From: Corynebacterium lemuris | Lineage (GTDB): Bacteria > Actinomycetota > Actinomycetes > Mycobacteriales > Mycobacteriaceae | Reading direction: 5' to 3' | Length of the DNA: 64,000 bases | Assembly (NCBI RefSeq): GCF_024919295.1 | Contig: NZ_JANWTC010000007.1 | Coordinates: forward strand, 62,001 to 126,000 | Shown: positions 33,163-41,856 of the stretch, piece after piece | Layout of the letters: every line of letters starts with the position of its first letter | Numbering within the stretch: position 1 is the first letter of the stretch | Notes under the pieces: generated by a model | What the model saw: only the letters and a program-made list of their open reading frames with translations | Databases searched by the model: none | Told to the model about the DNA's origin: nothing | Made by a program: the position numbers and the translations under genes

Positions 33163-33559
33163 CCTCCTCCTCATGCTCCGGCTGCGGTTCGGGCGCGCCC
33201 TTCGGCCGGAGCGTGAGGATGTGCACCGTGACCATGGATGCGATGACCGGCAGCACGATGGCGGGGATCGTGCGGCCGGACCAGAACAGGAATGCGCAGG
33301 TCAGCGCGATGCTGAACCACAGCATGCCAACGGTGCGCAGCTTGTGCGCGCGGGTCATCTCCTTGTTGTAGTAGTTCGAGATGTACTCCCCCAGCACCGG
33401 GTGGTTGACCAGGTGGGCGTGCAGGCGCTCCGAACTGCGGGCGAAGAGGAAGGCGGAGAGCAGCAGGAAGGGGGTGGTCGGCAGTACGGGGAGAAAGATG
33501 CCCAGGACACCGAGGAAGAGACTGATCCCGCCGACGGTGATGAACAGCAGCCGGATCAT
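33152..33559 (-). CDS. DUF454 (YbaN-like) membrane protein
   Basis: A 135-residue inner-membrane protein. It begins MIRLLFITVGGISLFLGVLGIFLPVLPTTPFLLLSAFLFARSSERLHAHL, the characteristic YbaN signature with the L-P-x-L-P-T-T-P-F motif. One or two further helices follow (WFSIALTCAFLFW and IPAIVLPVIASMVTVHIL), then an acidic tail. Function is unknown. The ATG at 33559 overlaps the MOSC gene stop by 4 bp (ATGA), so it is coupled to it; an upstream ATG at 33604 lies inside the MOSC gene. Confidence 0.82.
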   Translation of the reverse strand: MIRLLFITVGGISLFLGVLGIFLPVLPTTPFLLLSAFLFARSSERLHAHLVNHPVLGEYISNYYNKEMTRAHKLRTVGMLWFSIALTCAFLFWSGRTIPAIVLPVIASMVTVHILTLRPKGAPEPQPEHEEEVTR

Positions 33560-34203
33560 GCGAGCAACCTGAGCATCCGCTGGTGGTACATCTCGGGCAT
33601 GCACGCGGCCTCGACCACACGCCGGGCCGCCTCCTTATCGCCCTGCGCGGCGCGGAAGGCGGTGAGCATGTCGACGTCGTGGGCGGGGGTGCCCAGAAGC
33701 ACGATCTCATCGCCCGCACTGATCCGTCCCGGGACGGTGACCCGGAAATAGGCGCCGCAGTACCCCCGCCGGCTGAACTTCTTCACCCAGCCGGGTTCGC
33801 CCACCCAGCCCGCGAAGGTGCGGCAGGGTTGGCGGACCACGGAGACCTCCAGTTCGGCGGTGCCGATGCGCACCCGCTGGTTGATCAGCACGCGCGACAG
33901 GTCCCAACCGGTGACGGTGAGGTTCTCCCCGAAGGCCCCGTTGTCGAAGGTGCGGCCCAGCTCAGCGCCCCAGTGGTCCAGTTCCGCACGCTCGAAGGCG
34001 TAGACCGCCTTCTGCGCTCCCCCGTGGTGTTTGGCGTCCCCGATCAGGTCCCCGGCAACACCCGAACCGTCGCCGTAACTGGGGCCGGGCGCGGCGACGT
34101 CGATGAACGGCCGGGGTTGCTTGTCGATGCCGCTCAACCTTTCGGCTCCACCCGGATCGGGGCGGGGGACGGCGATATTTGTGGAGAGGACCCGGAAAAC
34201 CAT
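33556..34203 (-). CDS. MOSC domain protein (YiiM-like)
   Basis: A 215-residue MOSC protein. Family landmarks are GDLIGDAKHHGGAQKAVYAFERAELDHW, NGAFGENLTVTGWD and the conserved Cys in VVRQPCRTFAGWVGEPGWVKKF. MOSC domains bind molybdenum cofactor or sulfur and occur in YiiM-type N-hydroxylated-base reductases. TAACCT lies 7 nt before the ATG with no ribosome binding site, so the transcript is probably leaderless. It forms a two-gene unit with the DUF454 gene. Confidence 0.88.
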   Translation of the reverse strand: MVFRVLSTNIAVPRPDPGGAERLSGIDKQPRPFIDVAAPGPSYGDGSGVAGDLIGDAKHHGGAQKAVYAFERAELDHWGAELGRTFDNGAFGENLTVTGWDLSRVLINQRVRIGTAELEVSVVRQPCRTFAGWVGEPGWVKKFSRRGYCGAYFRVTVPGRISAGDEIVLLGTPAHDVDMLTAFRAAQGDKEAARRVVEAACMPEMYHQRMLRLLA

Positions 34204-34210
34204 AATAACC

Positions 34211-34216
34211 AGGTTA
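34211..34216 (-). promoter_or_regulatory. Candidate -10 element (TAACCT) of the MOSC gene, leaderless
   Basis: On the minus strand TAACCT is followed by 7 nt and the ATG at 34203. Confidence 0.4.
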
Positions 34217-34279
34217 ATTGTTTTGTAGATTTAGGGGAACAGGAAGGTTCGGGAAGAAAACTACTTCGGGGAGGTGGCG

Positions 34280-34915
34280 GTGCAGGTGAGTATCCGTCGT
34301 GCCGCGCTCACGGGTTTCGCGCTCGTTCTGGTGCTGGGCATCCTCGTCGAGATCATCGCCGCGAGACTTTTCTCACCCCCCTACGACTGGATCCGCAACA
34401 CCATCAGCGACCTCGGGGTGACCACCTGCACCACGATGCACAACTACTACGGTGCGGTCGAACTGTGTTCGCCGGCGCATGCCTGGGTGAACGCCAGCAT
34501 GGCAGTTGGCGGGCTGGCGATGATCGGGCTGGCCACCGTCCGTGTGCGCACCGCCGGTTTCGACCGTTTCGCGGGTCTGTCCTGGGTGGTGGCTGGCGGG
34601 AGCACCCTCGCCATGGCACTGGTCCCCCAGGATGTCAGCCCGGAGCTGCATGCCTTCGTGTCGATTCCGCAGCTGGTGGCTCTGCCCCTGGCGGTCTTCA
34701 TCGGCTCCCTGAAATACCGGGGTGTCATCGGCGGCGCCGGCCGGGTGGTCGGTGCGGTGGGGCTGGGGGCCAGTCTCTGGATGCTGCTTGACATGAACAC
34801 CTACACCCACGCCGGCCTCCTGGAGCGGCTGAGTCTCTGGCCCGCCTTCGTCTGGACGGTCTTCGTGTCCGCTTTCGGGCGCCTGCGGGAGCGTAGACCG
34901 CTGGCAGTGGTCTGA
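34280..34915 (+). CDS. DUF998-family membrane protein
   Basis: About 211 residues with six predicted helices. The region [15 protein letters not shown] after the first helix is the DUF998 signature (Y...N.ISDLG). Later segments include [18 protein letters not shown] and [19 protein letters not shown]. Function is unknown. Three in-frame GTG codons (34274, 34280, 34286) are possible starts; 34280 is chosen because GGGGAGG lies 5 nt upstream. It is divergent from the MOSC gene and precedes leuS. Confidence 0.72.
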   Translation: MQVSIRRAALTGFALVLVLGILVEIIAARLFSPPYDWIRNTISDLGVTTCTTMHNYYGAVELCSPAHAWVNASMAVGGLAMIGLATVRVRTAGFDRFAGLSWVVAGGSTLAMALVPQDVSPELHAFVSIPQLVALPLAVFIGSLKYRGVIGGAGRVVGAVGLGASLWMLLDMNTYTHAGLLERLSLWPAFVWTVFVSAFGRLRERRPLAVV

Positions 34916-34956
34916 GGTCGCATCGCCCCATCCCGGTGACTGCCTCCGGCACCGAT

Positions 34957-34962
34957 TAGACT
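34957..34962 (+). promoter_or_regulatory. Candidate -10 element (TAGACT) of leuS, leaderless
   Basis: TAGACT ends 8 nt before the leuS ATG at 34971 and no ribosome binding site lies between. No T-box leader was seen. Confidence 0.45.
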
Positions 34963-34970
34963 GGTCGACC

Positions 34971-37817
34971 ATGAGCACTCCGAACGACGGCACCGCATCG
35001 ACCCCCGCGTTCCGTTACACCCCGCAGCTGGCCAACGGCATCGAGCGCAGCTGGCAGCAGTACTGGGTGGACAACGGCACCTTCAACGCCCCGAACCCGG
35101 TCGGTGATCTGGCCACCGACGGTCCCCTGCCGGAGGACAAGCTCTTCGTCCAGGACATGTTCCCCTACCCCTCCGGTGCGGGCCTGCACGTCGGGCACCC
35201 GCTGGGCTACATCGCCACGGACGTCTACGCCCGCTTCAGCCGCATGCTGGGCAAGAACGTCCTGCACACCCTGGGTTATGACGCCTTCGGCCTGCCCGCC
35301 GAGCAGTACGCCATCCAGACCGGCACCCACCCGCGCACCACGACGATGGCCAACATCGAGAACATGCGTCGCCAGCTGGATGCCCTGGGTCTGGGGCATG
35401 ACCGCCGCCGTTCCGTCGCGACCACCGACCCGGAGTACTACCGCTGGACCCAGTGGATCTTCCTGCAGATCTACAACTCCTGGTTTGACGAGGACCAGCA
35501 GAAGGCCCGCCCCATCGCCGAGCTGATCACCGAGCTGGAGGCCGGGACCCGCACCACGAAGGACGGTGCGGATTACCGGGAGCTGAGCGATGCGGGGAAG
35601 CAGCAGGCTCTGGATGAGTTCCGCCTGGTCTACCGCTCGAACTCCATGGTCAACTGGTGTCCCGGTCTGGGCACCGTCCTGGCCAACGAGGAGGTCACCG
35701 CGGACGGCCGTTCGGAGCGCGGCAACTTCCCCGTCTTCCGGAAGAACCTCTCGCAGTGGATGATGCGCATCACCGCGTACTCCGATCGTCTCATCGATGA
35801 CCTGGAGCTGCTCGACTGGCCGGAGAAGGTCAAGTCCATGCAGCGCAACTGGATCGGCCGTTCCCGCGGCGCTGAGGTCGACTTTGCGGCGCAGGGCCAC
35901 ACCCTCCGCGTGTTCACCACCCGCCCGGACACCCTCTTCGGTGCGACGTACATGGTGCTCGCCCCTGAGCACGAGCTTGTCGACGCCCTCGTGGCCGGCG
36001 GCACCGGCTCCTACGACGGCGTGGATGAGCGCTGGACCGGCAATGCCGCCACCCCGGCCGAGGCGGTCACCGCCTACCGCGCCGCCATCGCCGCGAAATC
36101 GGACATCGAGCGCCAGGAGAACAAGGAGAAGACCGGAGTCTTCCTCGGCGCCCACGCAACCAACCCGGTCAACGGTGCGCAGATCCCGGTGTTCATCGCC
36201 GACTACGTGCTCACCGGTTACGGCACCGGCGCCATCATGGCCGTGCCCGCCCACGATGAGCGCGACCATGAGTTCGCCACGGCCTTCGGCCTGCCCATCG
36301 TGGAGGTCGTCGCCGGCGGCGATGTCACCGAGGGCGCCTGGACCGGTGACGGCACCCTGGTCAACTCCGCCAACACTGAAGGCCTGGATATCAACGGCCT
36401 GAACAAGGCCGAGGCCATCGAGCGCACCATCGCCTGGCTCGTCGCCGAGGATAAGGGCGAGGAGAAGATCCAGTACAAGCTGCGTGACTGGCTGTTTGCC
36501 CGCCAGCGCTACTGGGGCGAGCCCTTCCCCGTCGTCTACGACGCCGACGGCCAGGCCCACGCCCTGCCCGAGGAGATGCTGCCCGTCGAGCTGCCCGAGG
36601 TCGAGGACTACAAACCCGTCTCCTTCGACCCGGAGGACGCCGATTCCGAGCCCCAGCCCCCGCTGGCCAAGGCGAAGGAGTGGGTCGAGGTCGAACTCGA
36701 CCTCGGTGACGGCCCGCAGACCTACTACCGCGACACCAACGTCATGCCGCAGTGGGCGGGTTCCTCCTGGTACCAGCTGCGCTACATCGACCCGAACAAC
36801 TCCGAGAAGTTCGTGGACCTGGAGAATGAGCGCTACTGGACCGGACCGCAGTTCGAAGGTGACTGCGGCGGCGTCGACCTCTACGTCGGCGGCGTCGAGC
36901 ACGCCGTGCTGCATCTGCTCTACTCCCGTTTCTGGCACAAGGTCCTCTTCGATCTGGGCCATGTCACCTCCGTGGAGCCCTACCGCCGCCTGTACAACCA
37001 GGGCTACATCCAGGCCTACGCCTACACCGATGCCCGCGGCGTCTACGTCGAGGCCGCCGAGGTCGAGGAGAGGGACGGGAAGTTCTTCCACAACGGTGAG
37101 GAGGTCACCCAGGAGTACGGCAAGATGGGCAAGTCCCTGAAGAACGCTGTCGCCCCGGATGAGATCTGCGAGAACTACGGCGCGGACACCCTGCGCGTCT
37201 ACGAGATGTCCATGGGGCCGCTCGACACCTCCCGCCCCTGGGCGACGAAGGACGTTGTCGGCGCGCAGCGTTTCCTGCAGCGTCTGTGGCGACTGGTCGT
37301 CGACGAGGAGACCGGTGACGTGCTCGCCCGCGACCTCGAGCTCAGCGACGAGGACAATAAGCAGCTGCACCGCACCATCGCGGGTGTGAGCGATGACTAC
37401 GCCAACCTGCGGGTGAACACCGTGGTGGCCAAACTCATCGAGTACGTCAACTACCTGACCAAGACCTACCCGGATGCCGTCCCCGCGGCCGCCGTCGAGC
37501 CCCTGGTCATCATGACCGCCCCCGTCGCCCCGCACATCGCGGAGGAGCTGTGGAAGCGCCTCGGCCACACCGGCACCGTCGCCTTCGTCAACTTCCCCAC
37601 CTTCGAGGAGAAGTGGCTGGTGGACGACGAGATCGAACTGCCCGTCCAGATCAACGGCAAGGTCCGCGCCCGCGTGAAGGTGCCGGTTGACGCCAGCCAG
37701 GACGCGGTTGTCGCCCGCGTGCTGGAGGAGCCGAACATCGCGGCCCACCTGGAGGGCAAGAACCTGATCAAGCAGATTGTCGTACCGGGGCGCATGGTGA
37801 ACCTGGTGGTGAAGTAG
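34971..37817 (+). CDS. leuS: Leucyl-tRNA synthetase
   Basis: A 948-residue class Ia aminoacyl-tRNA synthetase charging tRNA-Leu. The HIGH motif is HVGH at residues 73-76 ([15 protein letters not shown]). The editing CP1 domain shows [20 protein letters not shown] and [16 protein letters not shown] with the conserved TTRPDT and [12 protein letters not shown] elements. The KMSKS loop is KMGKS at about 718-722. The C-terminal anticodon-binding domain ends with [14 protein letters not shown] and [13 protein letters not shown]. Length is normal for bacteria with the leucine-specific insert. The promoter suggests a leaderless mRNA. Confidence 0.97.
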   Translation: MSTPNDGTASTPAFRYTPQLANGIERSWQQYWVDNGTFNAPNPVGDLATDGPLPEDKLFVQDMFPYPSGAGLHVGHPLGYIATDVYARFSRMLGKNVLHTLGYDAFGLPAEQYAIQTGTHPRTTTMANIENMRRQLDALGLGHDRRRSVATTDPEYYRWTQWIFLQIYNSWFDEDQQKARPIAELITELEAGTRTTKDGADYRELSDAGKQQALDEFRLVYRSNSMVNWCPGLGTVLANEEVTADGRSERGNFPVFRKNLSQWMMRITAYSDRLIDDLELLDWPEKVKSMQRNWIGRSRGAEVDFAAQGHTLRVFTTRPDTLFGATYMVLAPEHELVDALVAGGTGSYDGVDERWTGNAATPAEAVTAYRAAIAAKSDIERQENKEKTGVFLGAHATNPVNGAQIPVFIADYVLTGYGTGAIMAVPAHDERDHEFATAFGLPIVEVVAGGDVTEGAWTGDGTLVNSANTEGLDINGLNKAEAIERTIAWLVAEDKGEEKIQYKLRDWLFARQRYWGEPFPVVYDADGQAHALPEEMLPVELPEVEDYKPVSFDPEDADSEPQPPLAKAKEWVEVELDLGDGPQTYYRDTNVMPQWAGSSWYQLRYIDPNNSEKFVDLENERYWTGPQFEGDCGGVDLYVGGVEHAVLHLLYSRFWHKVLFDLGHVTSVEPYRRLYNQGYIQAYAYTDARGVYVEAAEVEERDGKFFHNGEEVTQEYGKMGKSLKNAVAPDEICENYGADTLRVYEMSMGPLDTSRPWATKDVVGAQRFLQRLWRLVVDEETGDVLARDLELSDEDNKQLHRTIAGVSDDYANLRVNTVVAKLIEYVNYLTKTYPDAVPAAAVEPLVIMTAPVAPHIAEELWKRLGHTGTVAFVNFPTFEEKWLVDDEIELPVQINGKVRARVKVPVDASQDAVVARVLEEPNIAAHLEGKNLIKQIVVPGRMVNLVVK

Positions 37818-37888
37818 GCGGGGCGTCGATAAGTGGGCTGGGTCACAGAACTCATGCCCATTTCCGCACATAACCGGGCGCGGCGTTT

Positions 37889-37894
37889 TAGATT
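37889..37894 (+). promoter_or_regulatory. Candidate -10 element (TAGATT) of the lipase gene, leaderless
   Basis: TAGATT ends 6 nt before the GTG at 37901, with no ribosome binding site between. Confidence 0.4.
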
Positions 37895-37900
37895 TGAGTT

Positions 37901-38818
37901 GTGACAATCCTCCGCAACTCACTCCGCACCCTCGCCACTGTCCTCGCCGCCGCGCTTGCAGGGACGGCGACGGCGACCGCCGCCCCGGTCCCGTCTGAGC
38001 TGCCTGCCCAGTCCTCGCTGCCGGGGCATCCGGGTATCGACCCCGTCTTCAACGACCCAACCTGTGTCCCCTCCCCCGCCCATCCGAATCCGGTCGTGTA
38101 CTTCCACGGGACCGGCACGGACTCGAATGACTTCGTCGACGGGGCGCACTTCCTGCGTGGGCAGGGTTTCTGTCTGTGGACCCACCACTACGGAACCGAA
38201 TCGGACACCATCCGCAACCTGGCCCCCGGCCACCGCGGGCTCGGGCCCATCGATCAGTCGGTGGAGGAGCTGGCCGACTTCGTCGACGGGGTGCGGACCA
38301 CCACCGGGGCGCAGAAGGTGGACCTGGTGGGTTATTCCCAGGGCGGGATGCTGACCAAGGCCTACACCCAGGGCCGAGGAGCGGGGAAGGTCGGACGTTC
38401 GGTCTCCATCGCTGCCACCTTCCGGGGCACCACCATCGACGGTGTCGTGCCGGCGGTCAGTCCGGCCGTCAACGCCCACCGGGGTTCCTCGGAGCACCTT
38501 GTGGGTGCCTCCACCCTGGATCAGTTCGCTGATTCCGATTTCACCGGGCGGATCACCGCGCTGCCGGACACTACCCCCGGGATCATCTACACCGCGTTGT
38601 ACACGCCCTCGGATCTTGTGGCCACCCCCTACGAGACCTCGATGCTGGAACCGGTCGAGGGCGCGGATGTGGCCAACATCGATATCGAGGCGGTCTGCGG
38701 CCGTGGTTTCGCCCACCAGGGGTTGCCGCGCACCACCGAGGTCATCCACCTGGTCCACTGGGGTCTGACCCGCGCGCCGGGCCAGACCACGGCGGCGCCT
38801 GAGAACTGCCGGGCCTGA
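37901..38818 (+). CDS. Secreted lipase / esterase (alpha/beta hydrolase)
   Basis: A 305-residue exported hydrolase. A signal peptide (about 1-28, LRTLATVLAAALAGTATATAA with an A-x-A site) is followed by the mature enzyme. The strand PVVYFHGTGTDSNDF provides the oxyanion region, and the nucleophile elbow GYSQGG places Ser146. A candidate catalytic His lies near the C-terminus (EVIHLVHWGL). Cysteines at CVPSPAHP, FCLW, AVCGRG and ENCRA could form disulfides. This pattern is that of actinobacterial class 2 triacylglycerol lipases. It starts at GTG and is coupled to the kinase gene 2 bp downstream. Confidence 0.83.
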   Translation: MTILRNSLRTLATVLAAALAGTATATAAPVPSELPAQSSLPGHPGIDPVFNDPTCVPSPAHPNPVVYFHGTGTDSNDFVDGAHFLRGQGFCLWTHHYGTESDTIRNLAPGHRGLGPIDQSVEELADFVDGVRTTTGAQKVDLVGYSQGGMLTKAYTQGRGAGKVGRSVSIAATFRGTTIDGVVPAVSPAVNAHRGSSEHLVGASTLDQFADSDFTGRITALPDTTPGIIYTALYTPSDLVATPYETSMLEPVEGADVANIDIEAVCGRGFAHQGLPRTTEVIHLVHWGLTRAPGQTTAAPENCRA

Positions 38819-38820
38819 TC

Positions 38821-40317
38821 ATGAGCCCCGGGCTCCCGGCGATGTCGGTGAAGTGGAAGGAGGCCGCCGGCCCGTTCGTCGTGGCGCTCGATGTGGGGTC
38901 GACCGCCTCGCGGGGTGGTCTCTACGACGCCACCGGGCGTCCGGTTGCAGGTTCCGGGCAGCGCATCGCGCATGAGTTCACCACTGCCGGTGACGGCACG
39001 AGCACCATCGACGCCGACCAGGTGGTTGCGGAGTGCCGGGAGATCATCGATGAGATCGTGTGGTTCGCGCAGGACAAGGGGTTGGCCGCTCAGATAGCGG
39101 GCGTAGCCATGGACTCCTTCGCGTCCTCCCTCATCCTCGTCGACGCGGATGGTCACGCGCTGACCCCCTGCTACACCTATGCGGATTCCCGTTCCCGCCG
39201 GCAGGTCCACGAACTGGGCGAGCTTGTCGACGAAGCCGCCTACCACTCCCGCACCGGTGTCCGCCTGCACACCTCCTACCACCCGGCCCGGTTGCTCTGG
39301 CTGCGCACGGAGGAACCGGGGCTCTTCACCCGGGCGGACTCCGTGATGACGATCGGCGAGTACGTCTACCTCCGCCTGGGCGGCATCCGTGGTCTGGCGA
39401 CCTCCGTCGCAGCATGGTCGGGGATCATTGACGTGCGCACCGGGGAGCTTGACCTGCCGGTTCTCCAGGCATGTGGAATATCCCCGGCGTTGTTCTCCCC
39501 CATCATGGACCCCGACCAGCCTGCCCGGCCCCCAGGGTCGTTGTGGCGGGAGCTGCGCGAGGTCGACTGGTTCCACGCGGTCCCCGACGGCTGGCCGTCC
39601 AATATCGGTCCGGGTGCCGTCGACAGCACGACTGTCGCGGTCGCCGCCGCGACATCGGGTGCGATGCGGGTCGTCCTCGACGCCTGCCCGGCGGAGATCC
39701 CGCCGGGACTGTGGTGCTACCGCCTCTCGCGTGAGCGCTGGATCGTCGGCGGCGCCCTCAATGATGTCGGCCGTGCCGTCACCTGGCTCGAGGAGACGGT
39801 CGTCTCCCCCGGGGAGGGCTTGCCCGGCATGCTCGCCGGTCCCCCGCTTGCCGACGTCCCCTCCGTCCTCCCCTTCTTCAGCGGCGAGCGCGCCACCGGC
39901 TGGGCGCGTGACGCCCGCGCCACCTTCCACGGCATCACCACCGCCACCGGCCCGCAGGAATTGTGGCGGGGTGTCTTCGAGGGGCTGGCGCTGTCCTACC
40001 GCCGGGTCTGGGACCAGCTCAACCTCGCCGGAGCGCAGCCGGAGCGTGTCGTCGCCTCAGGCCGGGTCTCCCTCGACCATCCCACCTGGCTGCAGCTGCT
40101 TGCTGATGCCTTCGAGGTCCCCGTTGTCCCGTTCGCCATGAAACGGGCGACGCTGCGCGGCACCGCACTCATCGCCCTGGACACCCTCGCCCCTGAGGTG
40201 GAGCGGGCGAGCCCTCCCTTCGGGGAACCGTGGCTGCCCGTCGGGGAGCATCTCCCCCACTACCGGCAGGCCATGCGTGATTTCGAGCGGCTCTACGACG
40301 TGCTGGTGGCGGAATAG
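38821..40317 (+). CDS. FGGY-family carbohydrate kinase
   Basis: A 498-residue sugar or sugar-acid kinase. The N-terminal phosphate-1 motif reads FVVALDVGSTASRGGLYDATG. The middle has AGVAMDSFASSLILVDADG and TPCYTYADSRS. The C-terminal domain contains GGALNDVGRAVTWLEE, LPFFSGERATGW, LEGLALSYRRVWDQL-like helix sequence and an ASGRVSLDHPTWLQLLADAF nucleotide-binding segment. It most resembles gluconate or xylulose kinases, but the substrate is not certain. The start at 38821 lies 2 bp after the lipase stop; 38842 is an alternative. No transporter gene is adjacent. Confidence 0.82.
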   Translation: MSPGLPAMSVKWKEAAGPFVVALDVGSTASRGGLYDATGRPVAGSGQRIAHEFTTAGDGTSTIDADQVVAECREIIDEIVWFAQDKGLAAQIAGVAMDSFASSLILVDADGHALTPCYTYADSRSRRQVHELGELVDEAAYHSRTGVRLHTSYHPARLLWLRTEEPGLFTRADSVMTIGEYVYLRLGGIRGLATSVAAWSGIIDVRTGELDLPVLQACGISPALFSPIMDPDQPARPPGSLWRELREVDWFHAVPDGWPSNIGPGAVDSTTVAVAAATSGAMRVVLDACPAEIPPGLWCYRLSRERWIVGGALNDVGRAVTWLEETVVSPGEGLPGMLAGPPLADVPSVLPFFSGERATGWARDARATFHGITTATGPQELWRGVFEGLALSYRRVWDQLNLAGAQPERVVASGRVSLDHPTWLQLLADAFEVPVVPFAMKRATLRGTALIALDTLAPEVERASPPFGEPWLPVGEHLPHYRQAMRDFERLYDVLVAE

Positions 40318-40333
40318 CTGCGCAGCTGCGCAC
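40318..40333. repeat. Recurrent palindrome, copy 1 (core TGCGCAGCTGCGCA)
   Basis: The 14-bp core is perfect; the outer base breaks the 16-bp form. It lies exactly between the stop codons of the convergent kinase and HNH genes. Copies 2 and 3 are at 41708-41725 and 60205-60220. Confidence 0.75.
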
Positions 40334-40336
40334 TCT

Positions 40337-41605
40337 TCACCCCCTCTGACCTGCTGGAACATCCGCAAAGCTGTCCTGGGCCTCCCAGACCTGCAGCAGA
40401 TCCTCATCCCCCTCGGGCACCGGCCCGTGGTCGTAGGCGTCGGCCCAGCGGCCCAGCGCGGCGTCGAACATCGGGGGCTGCCGGTCCGCGGAGGTGTAGC
40501 TCTCCCCGCCGGCGAAACGGAAGCGGAGCAGTGCGGGGTCCACCGCATCGGGCACGATGACCAGCTCGTCGTTGCCCAGCATGATGTGGTGGGCTGTGCA
40601 CAGCGGGATGAGGTTATCGAGGTTCGTCTCCCCGCCCTCGGCCCAGGACCGGATGTGGTGGAACTGGATCCAGCGGTTGTGTCCGCAACCCGGGCTCGCG
40701 CAGCGCCAGCCCCAGCGGGCGAGCAGGGCCTTCTCCTGGGCGGCGGTGACCACCCGGGCGCGGCGACTGAGTTTGAGGTGGAGGCCGCGGGCGTCGAGAA
40801 GATGCACCCGCATCTCCCCGTTGAGCGCGTTGCGCAGCACATCGCCAGTCTGCCCGCCGTAGTGGCCGGGGATGTATGCGCGGTTATCCAGCGTCATCAG
40901 CACGTTGACCTGCGCCCCGGGGGCGGTGACCCGGTTCTGCGGGCTGCTGCGGACGATATGGCACATGGCAGCGAAAGCGCTGCTCATGCCGGCTGCCACG
41001 GGTGGGCCGAAGCGGGTGTTGGCAGACTGCCTGTCAGCGTCCTCCTCTCCGCTCTCCTCCTTCTGGGAGAGCTCGGCGATCTTCAGCGCCGCGAGGAATT
41101 CCGCTCCCCGCTCCGGATCGAGGCTGCCCCAGAAGCGGACTCCCCCGGTTTCCGGGTCGACGGCCACGGAGAGGCGGTTCTTCGCCTTCTTCTTCCCACC
41201 GTCGACGCGGTCGCGTCCGGCGAGCAGGGTCTCCAGCTCGGTGAGGGGATGGGCCAGGGCCAGTGCCAGGAGTTCGGGCTCATTATCGGTGGTCATGTAG
41301 CGCAACAGGAGCCGGAGTTTGGAGTAGGTGATCCGCCCATCGAGGAAAGCTGCCGCGAGCAGCGTGAACGGTCGGAGGCGGGTGCCCACCTGGATGTATT
41401 CCACGGCAGTGCGCCGTGCGATGTCCTGCGTGCGGGCGGCCCAGTCGGCGGTGGAGGTGGCACCGTGTCGCCGTGCCAGGCCGCGGTCGTGAAATTCCGC
41501 GAGGGTGACGATGAATTCGGCCTTGAGTCGGGTCAGTGAGAGGTGGGTGTCGGTGATGGATCTGGTGAGTTTCTTGTCGGTCATGTCCTTGACGATTGTC
41601 AGCAT
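40337..41605 (-). CDS. DUF222 / HNH endonuclease domain protein
   Basis: A 422-residue second member of the DUF222-HNH family. The helical N-terminal part is followed at about 325-375 by CASPGCGHNRWIQFHHIRSWAEGGETNLDNLIPLCTAHH, with two zinc Cys pairs, the HH catalytic motif and the conserved N-L-I-P-L-C-x2-HH end. Sequence similarity to the 4592-5866 protein is confined mostly to this module. The gene is flanked on both sides by the same palindrome (40318-40333 and 41708-41725). The ATG at 41605 is assumed; 41584 is an alternative start. Confidence 0.85.
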   Translation of the reverse strand: MLTIVKDMTDKKLTRSITDTHLSLTRLKAEFIVTLAEFHDRGLARRHGATSTADWAARTQDIARRTAVEYIQVGTRLRPFTLLAAAFLDGRITYSKLRLLLRYMTTDNEPELLALALAHPLTELETLLAGRDRVDGGKKKAKNRLSVAVDPETGGVRFWGSLDPERGAEFLAALKIAELSQKEESGEEDADRQSANTRFGPPVAAGMSSAFAAMCHIVRSSPQNRVTAPGAQVNVLMTLDNRAYIPGHYGGQTGDVLRNALNGEMRVHLLDARGLHLKLSRRARVVTAAQEKALLARWGWRCASPGCGHNRWIQFHHIRSWAEGGETNLDNLIPLCTAHHIMLGNDELVIVPDAVDPALLRFRFAGGESYTSADRQPPMFDAALGRWADAYDHGPVPEGDEDLLQVWEAQDSFADVPAGQRG

Positions 41606-41707
41606 GGTGTCCCCGAGTTCTCGAATTGGAGTTCGATCACGATCAACATAACATGCGCCCCCGACATGAGATTTTCTGAAGAATAACTGCAGGTCAGGAC
41701 GAAATAG

Positions 41708-41725
41708 CGTGCGCAGCTGCGCACG
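41708..41725. repeat. Recurrent palindrome, copy 2 (perfect 18 bp)
   Basis: CGTGCGCAGCTGCGCACG is a perfect 18-bp palindrome in the 250-bp gap upstream of the HNH gene. The rest of that gap holds the two GC-centred operator palindromes listed next. Confidence 0.85.
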
Positions 41726-41755
41726 TCCGGCACCCCTTCGCGGACGCTAGCAAAT

Positions 41756-41769
41756 TACCCCCGGGGGTA
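41756..41769. promoter_or_regulatory. CsoR/CstR-type operator, distal
   Basis: TACCCCCGGGGGTA is a perfect 14-bp palindrome. An AT-flanked run of C facing a run of G is the operator form recognised by the DUF156 family (copper sensor CsoR, persulfide sensor CstR). Confidence 0.6.
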
Positions 41770-41816
41770 TATTGCGGTGGCCGCCTCGCGCCAACTTGCT
41801 AGCCTGTGTGACATAG

Positions 41817-41832
41817 ATACCCCCTGGGGTAT
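41817..41832. promoter_or_regulatory. CsoR/CstR-type operator, proximal
   Basis: ATACCCC-CT-GGGGTAT, with 7-bp arms, lies 24 bp before the ATG at 41857 and abuts TATATAAA. It should overlap the promoter or start point of the membrane protein gene. Confidence 0.65.
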
Positions 41833-41856
41833 ATAAAACCTCTGAAAGGTGGTCGC

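Noticed and set aside
34915..34971. T-box or other riboswitch upstream of leuS
   Set aside because: Only 55 bp separate the genes and a -10-like TAGACT lies 8 nt from the start codon, leaving no room for a leader RNA.
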